The notes beneath the pieces were generated by a model. The model searched no databases and was not told the DNA's origin. It worked only from the letters and a program-made list of their open reading frames with translations. From an uncultured Ectothiorhodospiraceae bacterium (lineage in GTDB: Bacteria; Pseudomonadota; Gammaproteobacteria; UBA6429; Thiohalophilaceae), in contig CAMYOL010000017.1 of NCBI GenBank assembly GCA_947260005.1, positions 38,078-102,077 of the forward strand: a DNA stretch of 64,000 nucleotides, given 5' to 3'. Positions within the stretch are counted from its first letter, which is position 1, and every line of letters begins with the position of its first letter. Positions 1 through 6,499 of this stretch are shown here, one piece after another. Made by a program: the position numbers and the translations under genes.

Positions 1-506
1 ACATCGAAGAGGCCTGCCGAGAACAACTCAGCGCACATGATTACCAGCGTTATGAGATATCCGCATTCGCCAGGCCGGGACAGGAGTGCAAACACAACTT
101 AAATTACTGGCAGTTTGGAGATTATGTCGGCATCGGTGCGGGTGCCCATGGCAAGATTACTCGCAGCGATCAACAAAACATACAACGCTACTGGATGGTC
201 AAAAATCCTCGTGATTATTTAGACGCGACGGAACAAGCACAACGGCTTTCGGGAAGTAAGCTATTAAGCGATAGAGAAACCACCTTTGAATTTTTACTCA
301 ACGCCTTTCGTCTGGTTGACGGCTTCAGTAGCGAACTTTTCCAGTTACACTGCGGCCAGCCCATTTCAACAATAGAAAAAGGACTGCAACTGGCCGAACA
401 AAAAGATTTAATTAACTGGGGCTTAAAAGAAATCAAACCGACTAAATTAGGTCTACAATATTTAAATAACCTGACAGAAATATTTTTACCTGAAAAGAAT
501 GACTGA
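1..506 (+). CDS. hemW: HemW, haem chaperone / radical SAM protein (3' part only)
   Basis: This is the C-terminal 167 residues of a protein whose start lies before the window; reading begins in frame at base 3. The stretch YEISAFARPGQECKHN, followed by an NYW and a GIGAGAHG motif, is typical of HemW, the oxygen-independent coproporphyrinogen oxidase-like radical SAM protein now regarded as a haem-trafficking chaperone. The radical SAM CxxxCxxC site would lie upstream and is not visible. The tail (residues about 90-167) is the HemW winged-helix-like C-terminal domain. It is followed after 5 bases by a small zinc-ribbon-like gene in the same direction. HemN would be the alternative, but the GAGAHG and NYW context favours HemW. 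Confidence 0.9.
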   Translation, partial: IEEACREQLSAHDYQRYEISAFARPGQECKHNLNYWQFGDYVGIGAGAHGKITRSDQQNIQRYWMVKNPRDYLDATEQAQRLSGSKLLSDRETTFEFLLNAFRLVDGFSSELFQLHCGQPISTIEKGLQLAEQKDLINWGLKEIKPTKLGLQYLNNLTEIFLPEKND

Positions 507-511
507 CTAGA

Positions 512-712
512 ATGCTATCGGAATATATTGTCGCCTGCCCATATTGTGGTGAAACTTTTTCCACAACACTTGATTTAAGTCCGGATTTAAATATGGGTCC
601 GCAAGAATACATAGAAGATTGCCAGATTTGCTGCCGGCCGATAAACTTTAGTGTCAATCTGGACCCGGTGTCTGAAACGACAAATGTGCAACTGAGGAGA
701 GATGATGACTGA
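512..712 (+). CDS. CPXCG-type small cysteine-rich protein
   Basis: A 66-residue protein with CPYCG near the N-terminus (residues 9-13) and a second pair, CQICC, at about 37-41. This is the pattern of the CPXCG cysteine-rich family found widely in Gammaproteobacteria; the four cysteines probably bind one zinc. No molecular role is established for the family that I know of. It starts 5 bases after hemW and its stop overlaps the start of the next gene, so it is likely cotranscribed with both. Confidence 0.8.
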   Translation: MLSEYIVACPYCGETFSTTLDLSPDLNMGPQEYIEDCQICCRPINFSVNLDPVSETTNVQLRRDDD

Positions 713-983
713 CAAGAATCGTTCAGGAGAAGAAGATCGCTACCAACCCATCAGCTGTGATCGACATTCGGAATATGAACTTGCCATTATGCACAAGGTC
801 ATGTTGCAACTCGCCTGGACCGACGACTCTGATCAACAACACATTGGTAAAGTGATGCCCCTGGATCTTAAAACCGAAGACAAAAAAGAATTTTTAATCG
901 GACAAAGCAATGATGGGGAGATCCATTATATTCGCCTCGATAAAATTTCATATAGTGATGTCAGTGCGGCAATAAAACTTTGA
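705..983 (+). CDS. rof: Rof (YaeO)-like Rho-binding antiterminator
   Basis: The 92-residue product has the YQPISCD opening and an LRLDKI-like segment (IRLDKISY near residue 80) that are hallmarks of Rof/YaeO, the small protein that binds Rho and inhibits termination. Length fits (E. coli Rof is about 84 residues). Two ATGs lie at 702 and 705; GAGGAGA ending at 700 gives usual spacing to 705, which I chose. The start overlaps the preceding stop. Family assignment rests on motif memory, not a search. The residues normally contacting Rho cannot be judged by eye. Confidence 0.75.
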   Translation: MTDKNRSGEEDRYQPISCDRHSEYELAIMHKVMLQLAWTDDSDQQHIGKVMPLDLKTEDKKEFLIGQSNDGEIHYIRLDKISYSDVSAAIKL

Positions 984-1441
984 TTCAATCAAATCACAAG
1001 CTCATCATCCTGCTAGGCCTTTTGTTCAGTGTTTTCAGCTGTTCGAGTCCACCTCCCCCTGTTAAGCCACCCAGTTACCAGGTACTCTCCCAGGGTCAAC
1101 AAAGCGGATTTAGCTTACAAAAAACCCTCATTATTGAAAATGCCGAAGAATTTACTGAGCTTTGGTCAATTCATACCGGCGGAATGAAAACACCGATCCC
1201 AATTATCGATTTCAAGCACACGGTGGTTATCGCCAGTTTTCTGGGGGAGCAAACCACGGGTGGATATTCTATCAAGGTGCAGGACGTGATCTTCACCGAA
1301 AAATTTACTAAAATCGTCTTCATCGGCCAATACCCTACACCGGGCAGCATGCGTACCATGCAAATCACCCAACCTTTTATTATGATTAAAGTCGATAAAA
1401 CCAATAAACCAATTTATTTTGAGTACCTCAGAGAACCTTAA
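980..1441 (+). CDS. PrcB-like C-terminal domain lipoprotein
   Basis: The 153-residue product starts with TTG at 980, overlapping the previous stop. A hydrophobic leader ends in FSVFSC, a lipobox, followed by a proline-rich linker (SSPPPPVKPP), so the mature protein is probably a lipid-anchored periplasmic protein. The rest shows F..LW, IDF followed by VVIASFLGE, and TGGYSI, the layout of the PrcB C-terminal domain family. In Treponema PrcB partners with the protease PrtP, but no protease is adjacent here, so the role is open. Translational overlap on both sides places it in the hemW-to-mak run. Confidence 0.7.
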   Translation: MIQSNHKLIILLGLLFSVFSCSSPPPPVKPPSYQVLSQGQQSGFSLQKTLIIENAEEFTELWSIHTGGMKTPIPIIDFKHTVVIASFLGEQTTGGYSIKVQDVIFTEKFTKIVFIGQYPTPGSMRTMQITQPFIMIKVDKTNKPIYFEYLREP

Positions 1442-1797
1442 TGCACACGCGCTATAAAGATATTACGGCCTATGAAACCAAGGATGGCTCATTAATCCGG
1501 GAGCTAATCCACCCATCGCAACAACATAACCACATGCAATCATTGGCCGAGGCCATTGTTCATCCCGGTCAAACCACGGCATTACACAAACACCATAAAA
1601 CAGAAGAAATATATTTCATCCTCAAGGGTCAGGGACACATGACCCTGGGACAAAAACAGTTTTCAGTTCAAAGCGGTGATTCGATTGTCATATTAGCCGA
1701 CACCGCCCATTGCATAGAAAATAACGGTGAACAGGATCTGCACATCATCTGCAGCTGTGCTCCCGCCTATTCACATGATGACACGGAATTATTATAA
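1441..1797 (+). CDS. Small cupin-domain protein
   Basis: A single-domain cupin of 118 residues. Motif 1 is visible as PGQTTALHKHHKTEEIYFIL (G..H.H....E....L), and motif 2 as GDSIVILADTAHCIEN (G....P..H.. with A in place of P). The three histidines and one glutamate can bind a metal ion. Start ATG overlaps the previous stop in TAATG, which implies translational coupling. Substrate cannot be deduced; such proteins are often sugar-phosphate isomerases or mannose-isomerase-like enzymes, and the neighbouring sugar kinase would fit, but this is inference. Confidence 0.8.
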   Translation: MHTRYKDITAYETKDGSLIRELIHPSQQHNHMQSLAEAIVHPGQTTALHKHHKTEEIYFILKGQGHMTLGQKQFSVQSGDSIVILADTAHCIENNGEQDLHIICSCAPAYSHDDTELL

Positions 1798-1802
1798 CCA
1801 GC

Positions 1803-2705
1803 ATGCGTATTGGTATAGATCTCGGCGGGACGAAGATAGAAGGCATTGCTCTGGGCGAGAATGGTAATGAACTGTGCCGTTATCGAATCGCCACCCCGCG
1901 CGATGATTATCCCGCAACCTTACAGGCGATAAAAGATGTCGTCGACCATCTCGAAACTGAAACCGCTCAATCAGGCAGCATCGGCCTGGGTATCCCGGGT
2001 GCAATCTCACCCCATACCCAACTGGTCAAGAATGCCAATTCCACCTGGTTAATTGGTGAACCGTTAGAAGCAGACCTGGCGAAAACATTAAGTCGTCCCG
2101 TGCGCATTACCAACGATGCAAATTGCTTTACCGTATCGGAAGCCACCGACGGTGCGGCCAAAACAGCCGAGGTTGTATTTGGTGTGATTATTGGCACAGG
2201 AACCGGGGGTGGTATTTGTATTAACAAACAAATTGTTTCCGGTGCCAACGCCATCGGCGGTGAATGGGGGCATAACCCATTACCCTGGCCTCGTGATGAC
2301 GAACGCCCTGGCTTAGCTTGCTTTTGTGGACAACATGGCTGTATCGAAACCTTTGTGTCTGGTACCGGCTTCACTAGACATTATCAGGCGGCAGGCGGTA
2401 AAGCCCACGACACACAAGATATTTTAGCCGCCATCGACAGAGGCGAACCCCTCGCCCAACAGGCAATGCAAGACTATGAACACCGTCTGGCACGTGCTCT
2501 CGCCAGTATTATTAATGTGATCGATCCCGATGTGATCGTGCTTGGCGGTGGTTTATCTAATATTCAACGTCTCTATGAAAATGTCCCCAAACTCTGGACT
2601 GAGTTTGTTTTCTCTGATCACGTCGCCACCCATCTTGTCCCCCCGGTACATGGTGATTCCAGTGGGGTGCGGGGTGCAGCCTGGTTGTGGCCGATAGAAA
2701 AATAG
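1803..2705 (+). CDS. mak: ROK-family fructokinase / sugar kinase (Mak-like)
   Basis: The 300-residue product matches the Mak (manno(fructo)kinase) branch of the ROK family along its whole length: ATP-binding GIDLGGTK at residues 4-11, the catalytic NDANC segment, GTGTGGG, the ROK zinc motif CFCGQHGCIE, and the ending HGDSSGVRGAAWLW. It should phosphorylate fructose or a related hexose at C6 with ATP. It closes the plus-strand run that begins with hemW. The stop codon TAG lies in the first bases of a large repeat element, so the gene's end borders on or was set by that element. Confidence 0.88.
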   Translation: MRIGIDLGGTKIEGIALGENGNELCRYRIATPRDDYPATLQAIKDVVDHLETETAQSGSIGLGIPGAISPHTQLVKNANSTWLIGEPLEADLAKTLSRPVRITNDANCFTVSEATDGAAKTAEVVFGVIIGTGTGGGICINKQIVSGANAIGGEWGHNPLPWPRDDERPGLACFCGQHGCIETFVSGTGFTRHYQAAGGKAHDTQDILAAIDRGEPLAQQAMQDYEHRLARALASIINVIDPDVIVLGGGLSNIQRLYENVPKLWTEFVFSDHVATHLVPPVHGDSSGVRGAAWLWPIEK

Positions 2706-2810
2706 GGGTCAGAGACGTATTTTTGGATTTTTTATAATTTTCTAGTCAAAAATACGTCTCTGACCCTAATTTTTTCCGTCTCTGACCCCTATTTTTCCGA
2801 CCCCTATTTA
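2704..2810. repeat. Nested inverted-repeat element, copy A
   Basis: The core box GGGTCAGAGACG followed by TATTTTTG (2706-2725) is matched perfectly by its reverse complement at 2747-2766, around a 21-base loop. A further CGTCTCTGACCCC box follows at about 2777-2790, and a shorter GACCCCTATTT fragment near 2799-2809. The same boxes occur in copies B and C. Its left edge overlaps the mak stop, and its right edge ends about 40 bases before crp/vfr. It resembles REP/REPIN-type elements mobilised in trans by an IS200-like RAYT transposase; no transposase is in the window. Confidence 0.85.
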
Positions 2811-2849
2811 TTTAAAGCCTTTGTCGATCACGCCGATAGCTATATCACA

Positions 2850-3533
2850 ATGTATCGACCACAAGACCATGAAGAAGTAGTTGTTATCAATCAGGACGCC
2901 ATAGAGCGCTTCCTGTCATTCTGCGATACCCGCAAGATCACGAAAAAAGGCCTGATCATGCGCGCTGGCGGTGCGGCCGACAGACTCTATTATCTGGTCG
3001 ATGGCTCGGCATCTGTCATCGATAGTGATGAGGACGGCAATGAGATCATTCTCGCTTACCTGAATACCGGGGACTTCATTGGTGAAATGGGCCTGTTTTA
3101 TCGAACCAACGAACGCACTGCAAATATCCGCGCACGTTCAGCTTGTGTACTGGCTGAAATCGAATACAGCAAACTGTATCAGTTATTCGAAACGGAACTC
3201 AAAGACGAACATTCAAAAATATTAACCGCAGTAGGACTGCAGCTGGCTCGTCGATTATTACAGACCAGCCGCCGCGTCACCCGTTTAGCCTTCATGGACG
3301 TGTCGGGACGTATCGCGCGAACATTAACTGAATTGTGCACGGAACCCGATGCCAAAACTCACCCGGATGGTATGCAACTGCACATCTCCCGTCAGGAGAT
3401 CGCCCGCATTGTGGGGTGTAAACGAGAAACCGTTGGTCGTGTTTTAAAGACCATGCAGGAACAAGGGCTGGTACAGGCCAAAGGTATGGACATCGTTGTA
3501 CATGAAAGCATTGAGCGCCATTACCCGAATTAA
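2850..3533 (+). CDS. Crp/Vfr-family cyclic-nucleotide transcription regulator
   Basis: A 227-residue protein with an N-terminal cNMP-binding jelly roll (about 15-130) and a C-terminal winged helix-turn-helix. The phosphate-binding cassette region reads GDFIGEMGLF followed by an R/T-rich segment (NERTANIRARS), and the recognition helix region reads SRQEIARIVGCKRETVGRVL, essentially that of Crp/Vfr with the RE..GR residues that read TGTGA sites. The TRLAFMDVSGRIARTL hinge is also Vfr-like. Start at 2850 has no strong ribosome site. The nearest upstream DNA is repeat copy A, so the promoter may lie in or beside it. Probably a global regulator responding to cAMP. Confidence 0.88.
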   Translation: MYRPQDHEEVVVINQDAIERFLSFCDTRKITKKGLIMRAGGAADRLYYLVDGSASVIDSDEDGNEIILAYLNTGDFIGEMGLFYRTNERTANIRARSACVLAEIEYSKLYQLFETELKDEHSKILTAVGLQLARRLLQTSRRVTRLAFMDVSGRIARTLTELCTEPDAKTHPDGMQLHISRQEIARIVGCKRETVGRVLKTMQEQGLVQAKGMDIVVHESIERHYPN

Positions 3534-3712
3534 CAACCTTCCATCAAACACCGTTTTGCCAAAGTAATCGGTGAATAATATTCCCTTGTTCCAATTCAAC
3601 CAGAACTAATAGATCATATAACCATACTTTTATAAGGCATATATTTGCCGATAACCTCTATTTTTGTGAAATGTTAACTCCAATTAACCATTAAGCACGA
3701 TTATAATAATGA

Positions 3713-3725
3713 CTCTTATAAAGAG
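3713..3725. promoter_or_regulatory. Short inverted repeat upstream of the outer-membrane barrel gene
   Basis: CTCTT-ATA-AAGAG lies about 40 bases before the ATG of the 3764 gene, within the 230-base gap after crp/vfr. It could be a 5'-leader hairpin or an operator. A Crp-like half site, TGTGA, sits at about 3665 but its partner half is poor. Low confidence. Confidence 0.3.
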
Positions 3726-3763
3726 CACAGCATTATGTAAAACACATTTATCGGGGAAAAATC

Positions 3764-4336
3764 ATGAAAATATTAAAATATTTTGCCATTCCGGCTTTAC
3801 TCACACTCAGTTTTTATACTCAGGCTGAAATCATCGGTAACGAATCTTCGATGTACGTCAGTATCGATGTGGGAACAGCTGAAACCAAGGATAGTTTTTG
3901 GAAGGACAATGGGTTCTCTGGAAAAGGCGACGACACTGGATACAAAGCGGCTTTCGGTTATGTATTTGGTGATAGCACTTTCGCAATGGAAGGCTATTAT
4001 GCGAATTTTGGTGAACCGGTAGTTGCCGAATCAGGTGGCAGTACAGCGACCACTGAGATAAGCGGCTTTGGATTTGATCTAATAGCCCGGTCACAGGGTG
4101 ATTTTCAAATATTTGGTTCATTGGGGCTTTTCTTGTTCGATCTTGATCAAAAAGCCGATGGAATATCTTTTTATGACGATAACGGTCTCGGCTATAAACT
4201 CGGTATCGGTGCAAGCTATCGATTTACTGAGCTTTTTGGTATGCGAGCTAGCTATGACTATTACGCCATAGAAGACGAATTTGATGATTCCTATGATGTT
4301 GGAATGCTTTCCTTAGGCGCCATGTTCCATTTCTAA
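3764..4336 (+). CDS. Outer-membrane beta-barrel protein
   Basis: A 190-residue exported protein: signal peptide of about 21 residues ending at TQA, then alternating hydrophobic/polar strands (YVSIDVGTAE, GYKAAFGYVF, GFGFDLIARS, GYKLGIGASYRF, MRASYDYYAIE) and a C-terminal phenylalanine, MLSLGAMFHF, the usual BAM recognition ending. Size and strand count suit an eight-stranded OmpA/OmpW or opacity-type barrel. A strong hairpin terminator follows, so it appears monocistronic. Ligand or function is not recognisable. Ribosome-binding site GGGGAAAA precedes the ATG. Confidence 0.82.
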   Translation: MKILKYFAIPALLTLSFYTQAEIIGNESSMYVSIDVGTAETKDSFWKDNGFSGKGDDTGYKAAFGYVFGDSTFAMEGYYANFGEPVVAESGGSTATTEISGFGFDLIARSQGDFQIFGSLGLFLFDLDQKADGISFYDDNGLGYKLGIGASYRFTELFGMRASYDYYAIEDEFDDSYDVGMLSLGAMFHF

Positions 4337-4371
4337 ATCCGATTTAGAACGATAACCAACTCATAATCCAC

Positions 4372-4404
4372 AACAAGGCCAATAGATATTCTATTGGCCT
4401 TGTT
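4372..4404 (+). terminator. Rho-independent terminator after the barrel gene
   Basis: A perfect 14-base stem, AACAAGGCCAATAG / CTATTGGCCTTGTT, encloses a 5-base loop and lies 35 bases after the stop. The following tract is only moderately T-rich (TTATTCA); because the stem ends in AACAA/TTGTT the hairpin may work in both directions. Confidence 0.75.
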
Positions 4405-4453
4405 TATTCAAACTGACACTTTATTTCTACACCTCTCCCACAAAAAATTAATC

Positions 4454-4565
4454 GGGGTCAGAGACGGAAAAATAAATTAGGGTCAGAGACGTATTTTTGA
4501 ATTTTAATAAATCTCTAACCAAAAATACGTCTCTGACCCTAATTTATTTTTCCGTCTCTGACCCC
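4454..4565. repeat. Nested inverted-repeat element, copy B
   Basis: Two arms of 46 bases (4454-4499 and 4520-4565) are perfect reverse complements around a 20-base loop. Each arm contains two boxes: GGGGTCAGAGACG at the outside and GGGTCAGAGACG inside, separated by 13 A/T-rich bases. It lies just downstream of the damaged end of trmB. Perfect arm identity implies recent origin or active conversion. The boxes are those of copies A and C. Confidence 0.92.
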
Positions 4566-4574
4566 TATTAATTA

Positions 4575-4634
4575 TTAATTTTTTCGCAACATCAAATCCC
4601 ACACTCCATGACCTAAACGCAAGCCGCGTTGTTC
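4575..4634 (-). pseudogene. Out-of-frame remnant of the conserved TrmB C-terminus
   Basis: In a different reading frame from the trmB ORF, these bases encode EQRGLRLGHGVWDLMLRKN and a stop. EQRG..LGHGVWDLM is the conserved end of TrmB (E. coli ends FEQRGHRLGHGVWDLMF...). The main frame instead reads LNNAACV and stops at 4613. Compared with E. coli TrmB about 12-13 residues, including the RP-x3-RPVTKF segment, are missing before this remnant, so a deletion of roughly 37-38 bases together with the frame change best explains it. Confidence 0.75.
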
Positions 4635-5221
4635 AACTGATCCTCGCCTGCCTGATTGGTCAATTCAGGAATATTTTTTACCACCTCCAGCATATGCTCG
4701 GCATAATCCTGCCAATCAGTCGCGAAATGGAGTAGACCTTTTTGTTTTAATTTGGTTAATAACGTTTCGACAAAATTAACCTGGATCAGGCGTCGTTTAT
4801 GATGACGCTTTTTATGCCAGGGATCGGCAAAAAAGATATAGACCGCACTGAGACTATTTTCAGGAATATGATCGGTTAACACCTCTACCGCATCCTCGTA
4901 GATCACGCGTACATTTTTCAGATCCTGTTGTTCTACTTGTAGCAAGGCATTGCCCACACCGGGGCGGTGCACTTCGATACCAAGATAATTTTGTTCCGGA
5001 TGTTCAGCGGCCATGTGAGTCAGGGCCTGGCCGTTACCAAAACCGATCTCAACATGCACGGGATGATCGTTGCCAAATAACGAGCCAAAATCAATCGGCT
5101 GATGACCTTCGAGCTTTATACCATAGACTGGATAAAGCTCATCTAAGGCGCGTTGCTGGCCTTTGGTCAGGCGACCTTCACGGCGCACAAAGCTACGAAT
5201 TTTTCGATAGTATTTTGTCAT
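4613..5221 (-). CDS. trmB: tRNA (guanine-46-N7)-methyltransferase TrmB, C-terminally damaged
   Basis: The 202-residue frame matches TrmB from its start: RKIRSFVRREGRLTKGQ, the SAM-binding EIGFGNGQ motif, LGIEVHRPGVG, DAVEVL, and the catalytic-site segment FFADPWHKKRHHKRR. It should make m7G46 in tRNA from SAM. The last seven residues (LNNAACV) are out of frame, and the conserved TKFE...GHGVWD end is lost or shifted (remnant at 4575-4634). In E. coli the T and E of that motif are needed for activity, so the enzyme may be weak or dead. It is downstream of thiG and bracketed by repeats B and C. A sequencing error could explain the frame, but not the missing residues. Confidence 0.9.
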   Translation of the reverse strand: MTKYYRKIRSFVRREGRLTKGQQRALDELYPVYGIKLEGHQPIDFGSLFGNDHPVHVEIGFGNGQALTHMAAEHPEQNYLGIEVHRPGVGNALLQVEQQDLKNVRVIYEDAVEVLTDHIPENSLSAVYIFFADPWHKKRHHKRRLIQVNFVETLLTKLKQKGLLHFATDWQDYAEHMLEVVKNIPELTNQAGEDQLNNAACV

Positions 5222-5258
5222 GGATTTGGAAAAATTAATTGTGGTCAGAATAAATAGA

Positions 5259-5361
5259 GGTCAGAGACGAAAAAAAATAGGGGTCAGAGACGTATTAATT
5301 CTGTCCTGAAAAAGGACAGAATTAATACGTCTCTGACCCCTATTTTTTTTCGTCTCTGACC
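5259..5361. repeat. Nested inverted-repeat element, copy C
   Basis: Two 49-base arms (5259-5307 and 5313-5361) are perfect reverse complements around the 5-base loop GAAAA. Each arm holds the outer box GGTCAGAGACG, an A8 run, the inner box GGGGTCAGAGACG, then TATTAATTCTGTCCT unique to this copy. A degenerate extra box (GTGGTCAGAATAAATAG) precedes it at about 5241. It lies between thiG and trmB on the minus-strand transcript and, as RNA, would fold into a very long hairpin that could reduce readthrough into trmB. Confidence 0.92.
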
Positions 5362-5374
5362 CCCATTTAAAATT

Positions 5375-6172
5375 CTAGAAGAAGGTGCCATCTAGCGGCG
5401 ACGACGCACTGGCGTATTGTTTCTTCGGCATACGTCCTGCAAAAAAGGCTTCACGCCCTGCTTCAACAGCTTTTTTCATCGCCGAGGCCATCAATACCGG
5501 ATCTTGTGCCGCGGCGATCGCGGTGTTCATCAAGATGCCATCACAACCCAGCTCCATCGCGATTGCCGCATCCGAAGCCGTGCCAACCCCGGCATCAACC
5601 AACACCGGTACGTTTAGCTCTTCAACAATGAAACGAATGTTATACGGATTACGCACCCCTAAACCGGAACCAATGGGGGCAGCCAGTGGCATCACCGCCA
5701 CACAGCCCATGGCTTCAAGTTCTTTGGCGATGATCAAATCATCGCTGGTGTACACCATCACCTTAAAACCATCAGCAATCAGCTCTTCGGCAGCGATCAG
5801 GGTTTGCTTAATGTCGGGAAACAAGGTTTTTTCATCACCCAGGACCTCAAGCTTGACCAGATCATGCCCATCTAATAATTCGCGCGCTAACTTACAAGTA
5901 CGCACGGCATCCTGAGCGGTGTAACAAGCCGCCGTGTTGGGTAACAAGGTATATTTATCAGGCGATACCACCTCAAGCAGATTGGGCTCATCCGGATTTT
6001 GACCTATGTTGCTGCGCCGCACCGCAAAGGTGACAATCTCGGCCCCACTGGCCTCAATGGCCTGCCTGGTTTCATTCATATCTTTGTATTTACCTGTACC
6101 CACCAATAAACGTGATTGATAGGATGTTCCGGCCACCACTAACGGTTGGCTCGCCTTTGCGCTTTGACTCAT
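5375..6172 (-). CDS. thiG: Thiazole synthase ThiG
   Basis: A 265-residue TIM-barrel enzyme forming the thiazole phosphate of thiamine from DXP, dehydroglycine and ThiS thiocarboxylate. Recognised by [33 protein letters not shown] with the Schiff-base lysine (about residue 107), and a phosphate-binding [11 protein letters not shown] followed by [12 protein letters not shown]. Full length for the family. It lies 50 bases after thiS in the same direction, as in many Gammaproteobacteria, with trmB beyond repeat C. Confidence 0.97.
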   Translation of the reverse strand: MSQSAKASQPLVVAGTSYQSRLLVGTGKYKDMNETRQAIEASGAEIVTFAVRRSNIGQNPDEPNLLEVVSPDKYTLLPNTAACYTAQDAVRTCKLARELLDGHDLVKLEVLGDEKTLFPDIKQTLIAAEELIADGFKVMVYTSDDLIIAKELEAMGCVAVMPLAAPIGSGLGVRNPYNIRFIVEELNVPVLVDAGVGTASDAAIAMELGCDGILMNTAIAAAQDPVLMASAMKKAVEAGREAFFAGRMPKKQYASASSPLDGTFF

Positions 6173-6222
6173 AGACCTTCCTGAAATATTTAAACGTACT
6201 TGAATAGTGAATTGATTATTTT

Positions 6223-6423
6223 CTAACCACCGCCGACGGCATGGACCACTTCAACGCGATCACCGGCCATAAAAGCATAAGCAGAATAACCACTCTTGGG
6301 CACAATCTCCTCATTGACCTCCATGGCGATGCGTTTGCCGACCAATTCTAACGAATTGACCAATTGTTCGGCCGTATAACCTTCGGGCACTTCTTGCGAC
6401 TGACCATTTACAATAATCTCCAT
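6223..6423 (-). CDS. thiS: Sulfur carrier protein ThiS
   Basis: The 66-residue ubiquitin-like protein begins MEIIVNGQ and ends VVHAVGGG; the terminal Gly-Gly is adenylated and thiocarboxylated to carry sulfur to Thi[14 protein letters not shown] segment ([14 protein letters not shown]) is also typical. There is one extra glycine in the C-terminal run. First gene of the thiS-thiG row. No TPP riboswitch fits in the 76 bases between it and the divergent acyl-CoA synthetase. Confidence 0.95.
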   Translation of the reverse strand: MEIIVNGQSQEVPEGYTAEQLVNSLELVGKRIAMEVNEEIVPKSGYSAYAFMAGDRVEVVHAVGGG

Positions 6424-6499
6424 AGTGCATAGCGTAGCGAGGGTAGCTTGCGGACGTCAATCTCCTTTGCCATTATGTGTGTCAAGAAAGGGGGGAATT

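Noticed and set aside
1967..2374. Minus-strand open frame opposite mak
   Set aside because: Antisense to a full-length Mak gene and carries no recognisable domain.
3661..3685. Crp binding site ahead of the barrel gene
   Set aside because: Only one half (TGTGA) is present; the second half AACTC is too far from TCACA.
4454..5361. CRISPR array
   Set aside because: The repeats are inverted, of unequal spacing, and only a few; no cas gene is present.
5385..5915. Long open frame on the plus strand opposite thiG (176 residues)
   Set aside because: Fully antisense to a certain ThiG gene; no ribosome site; serine/alanine-rich composition typical of a shadow frame.
6424..6499. TPP riboswitch in front of thiS
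   Set aside because: The gap is 76 bases and contains the divergent ligase ribosome site; conserved TPP helices were not seen.
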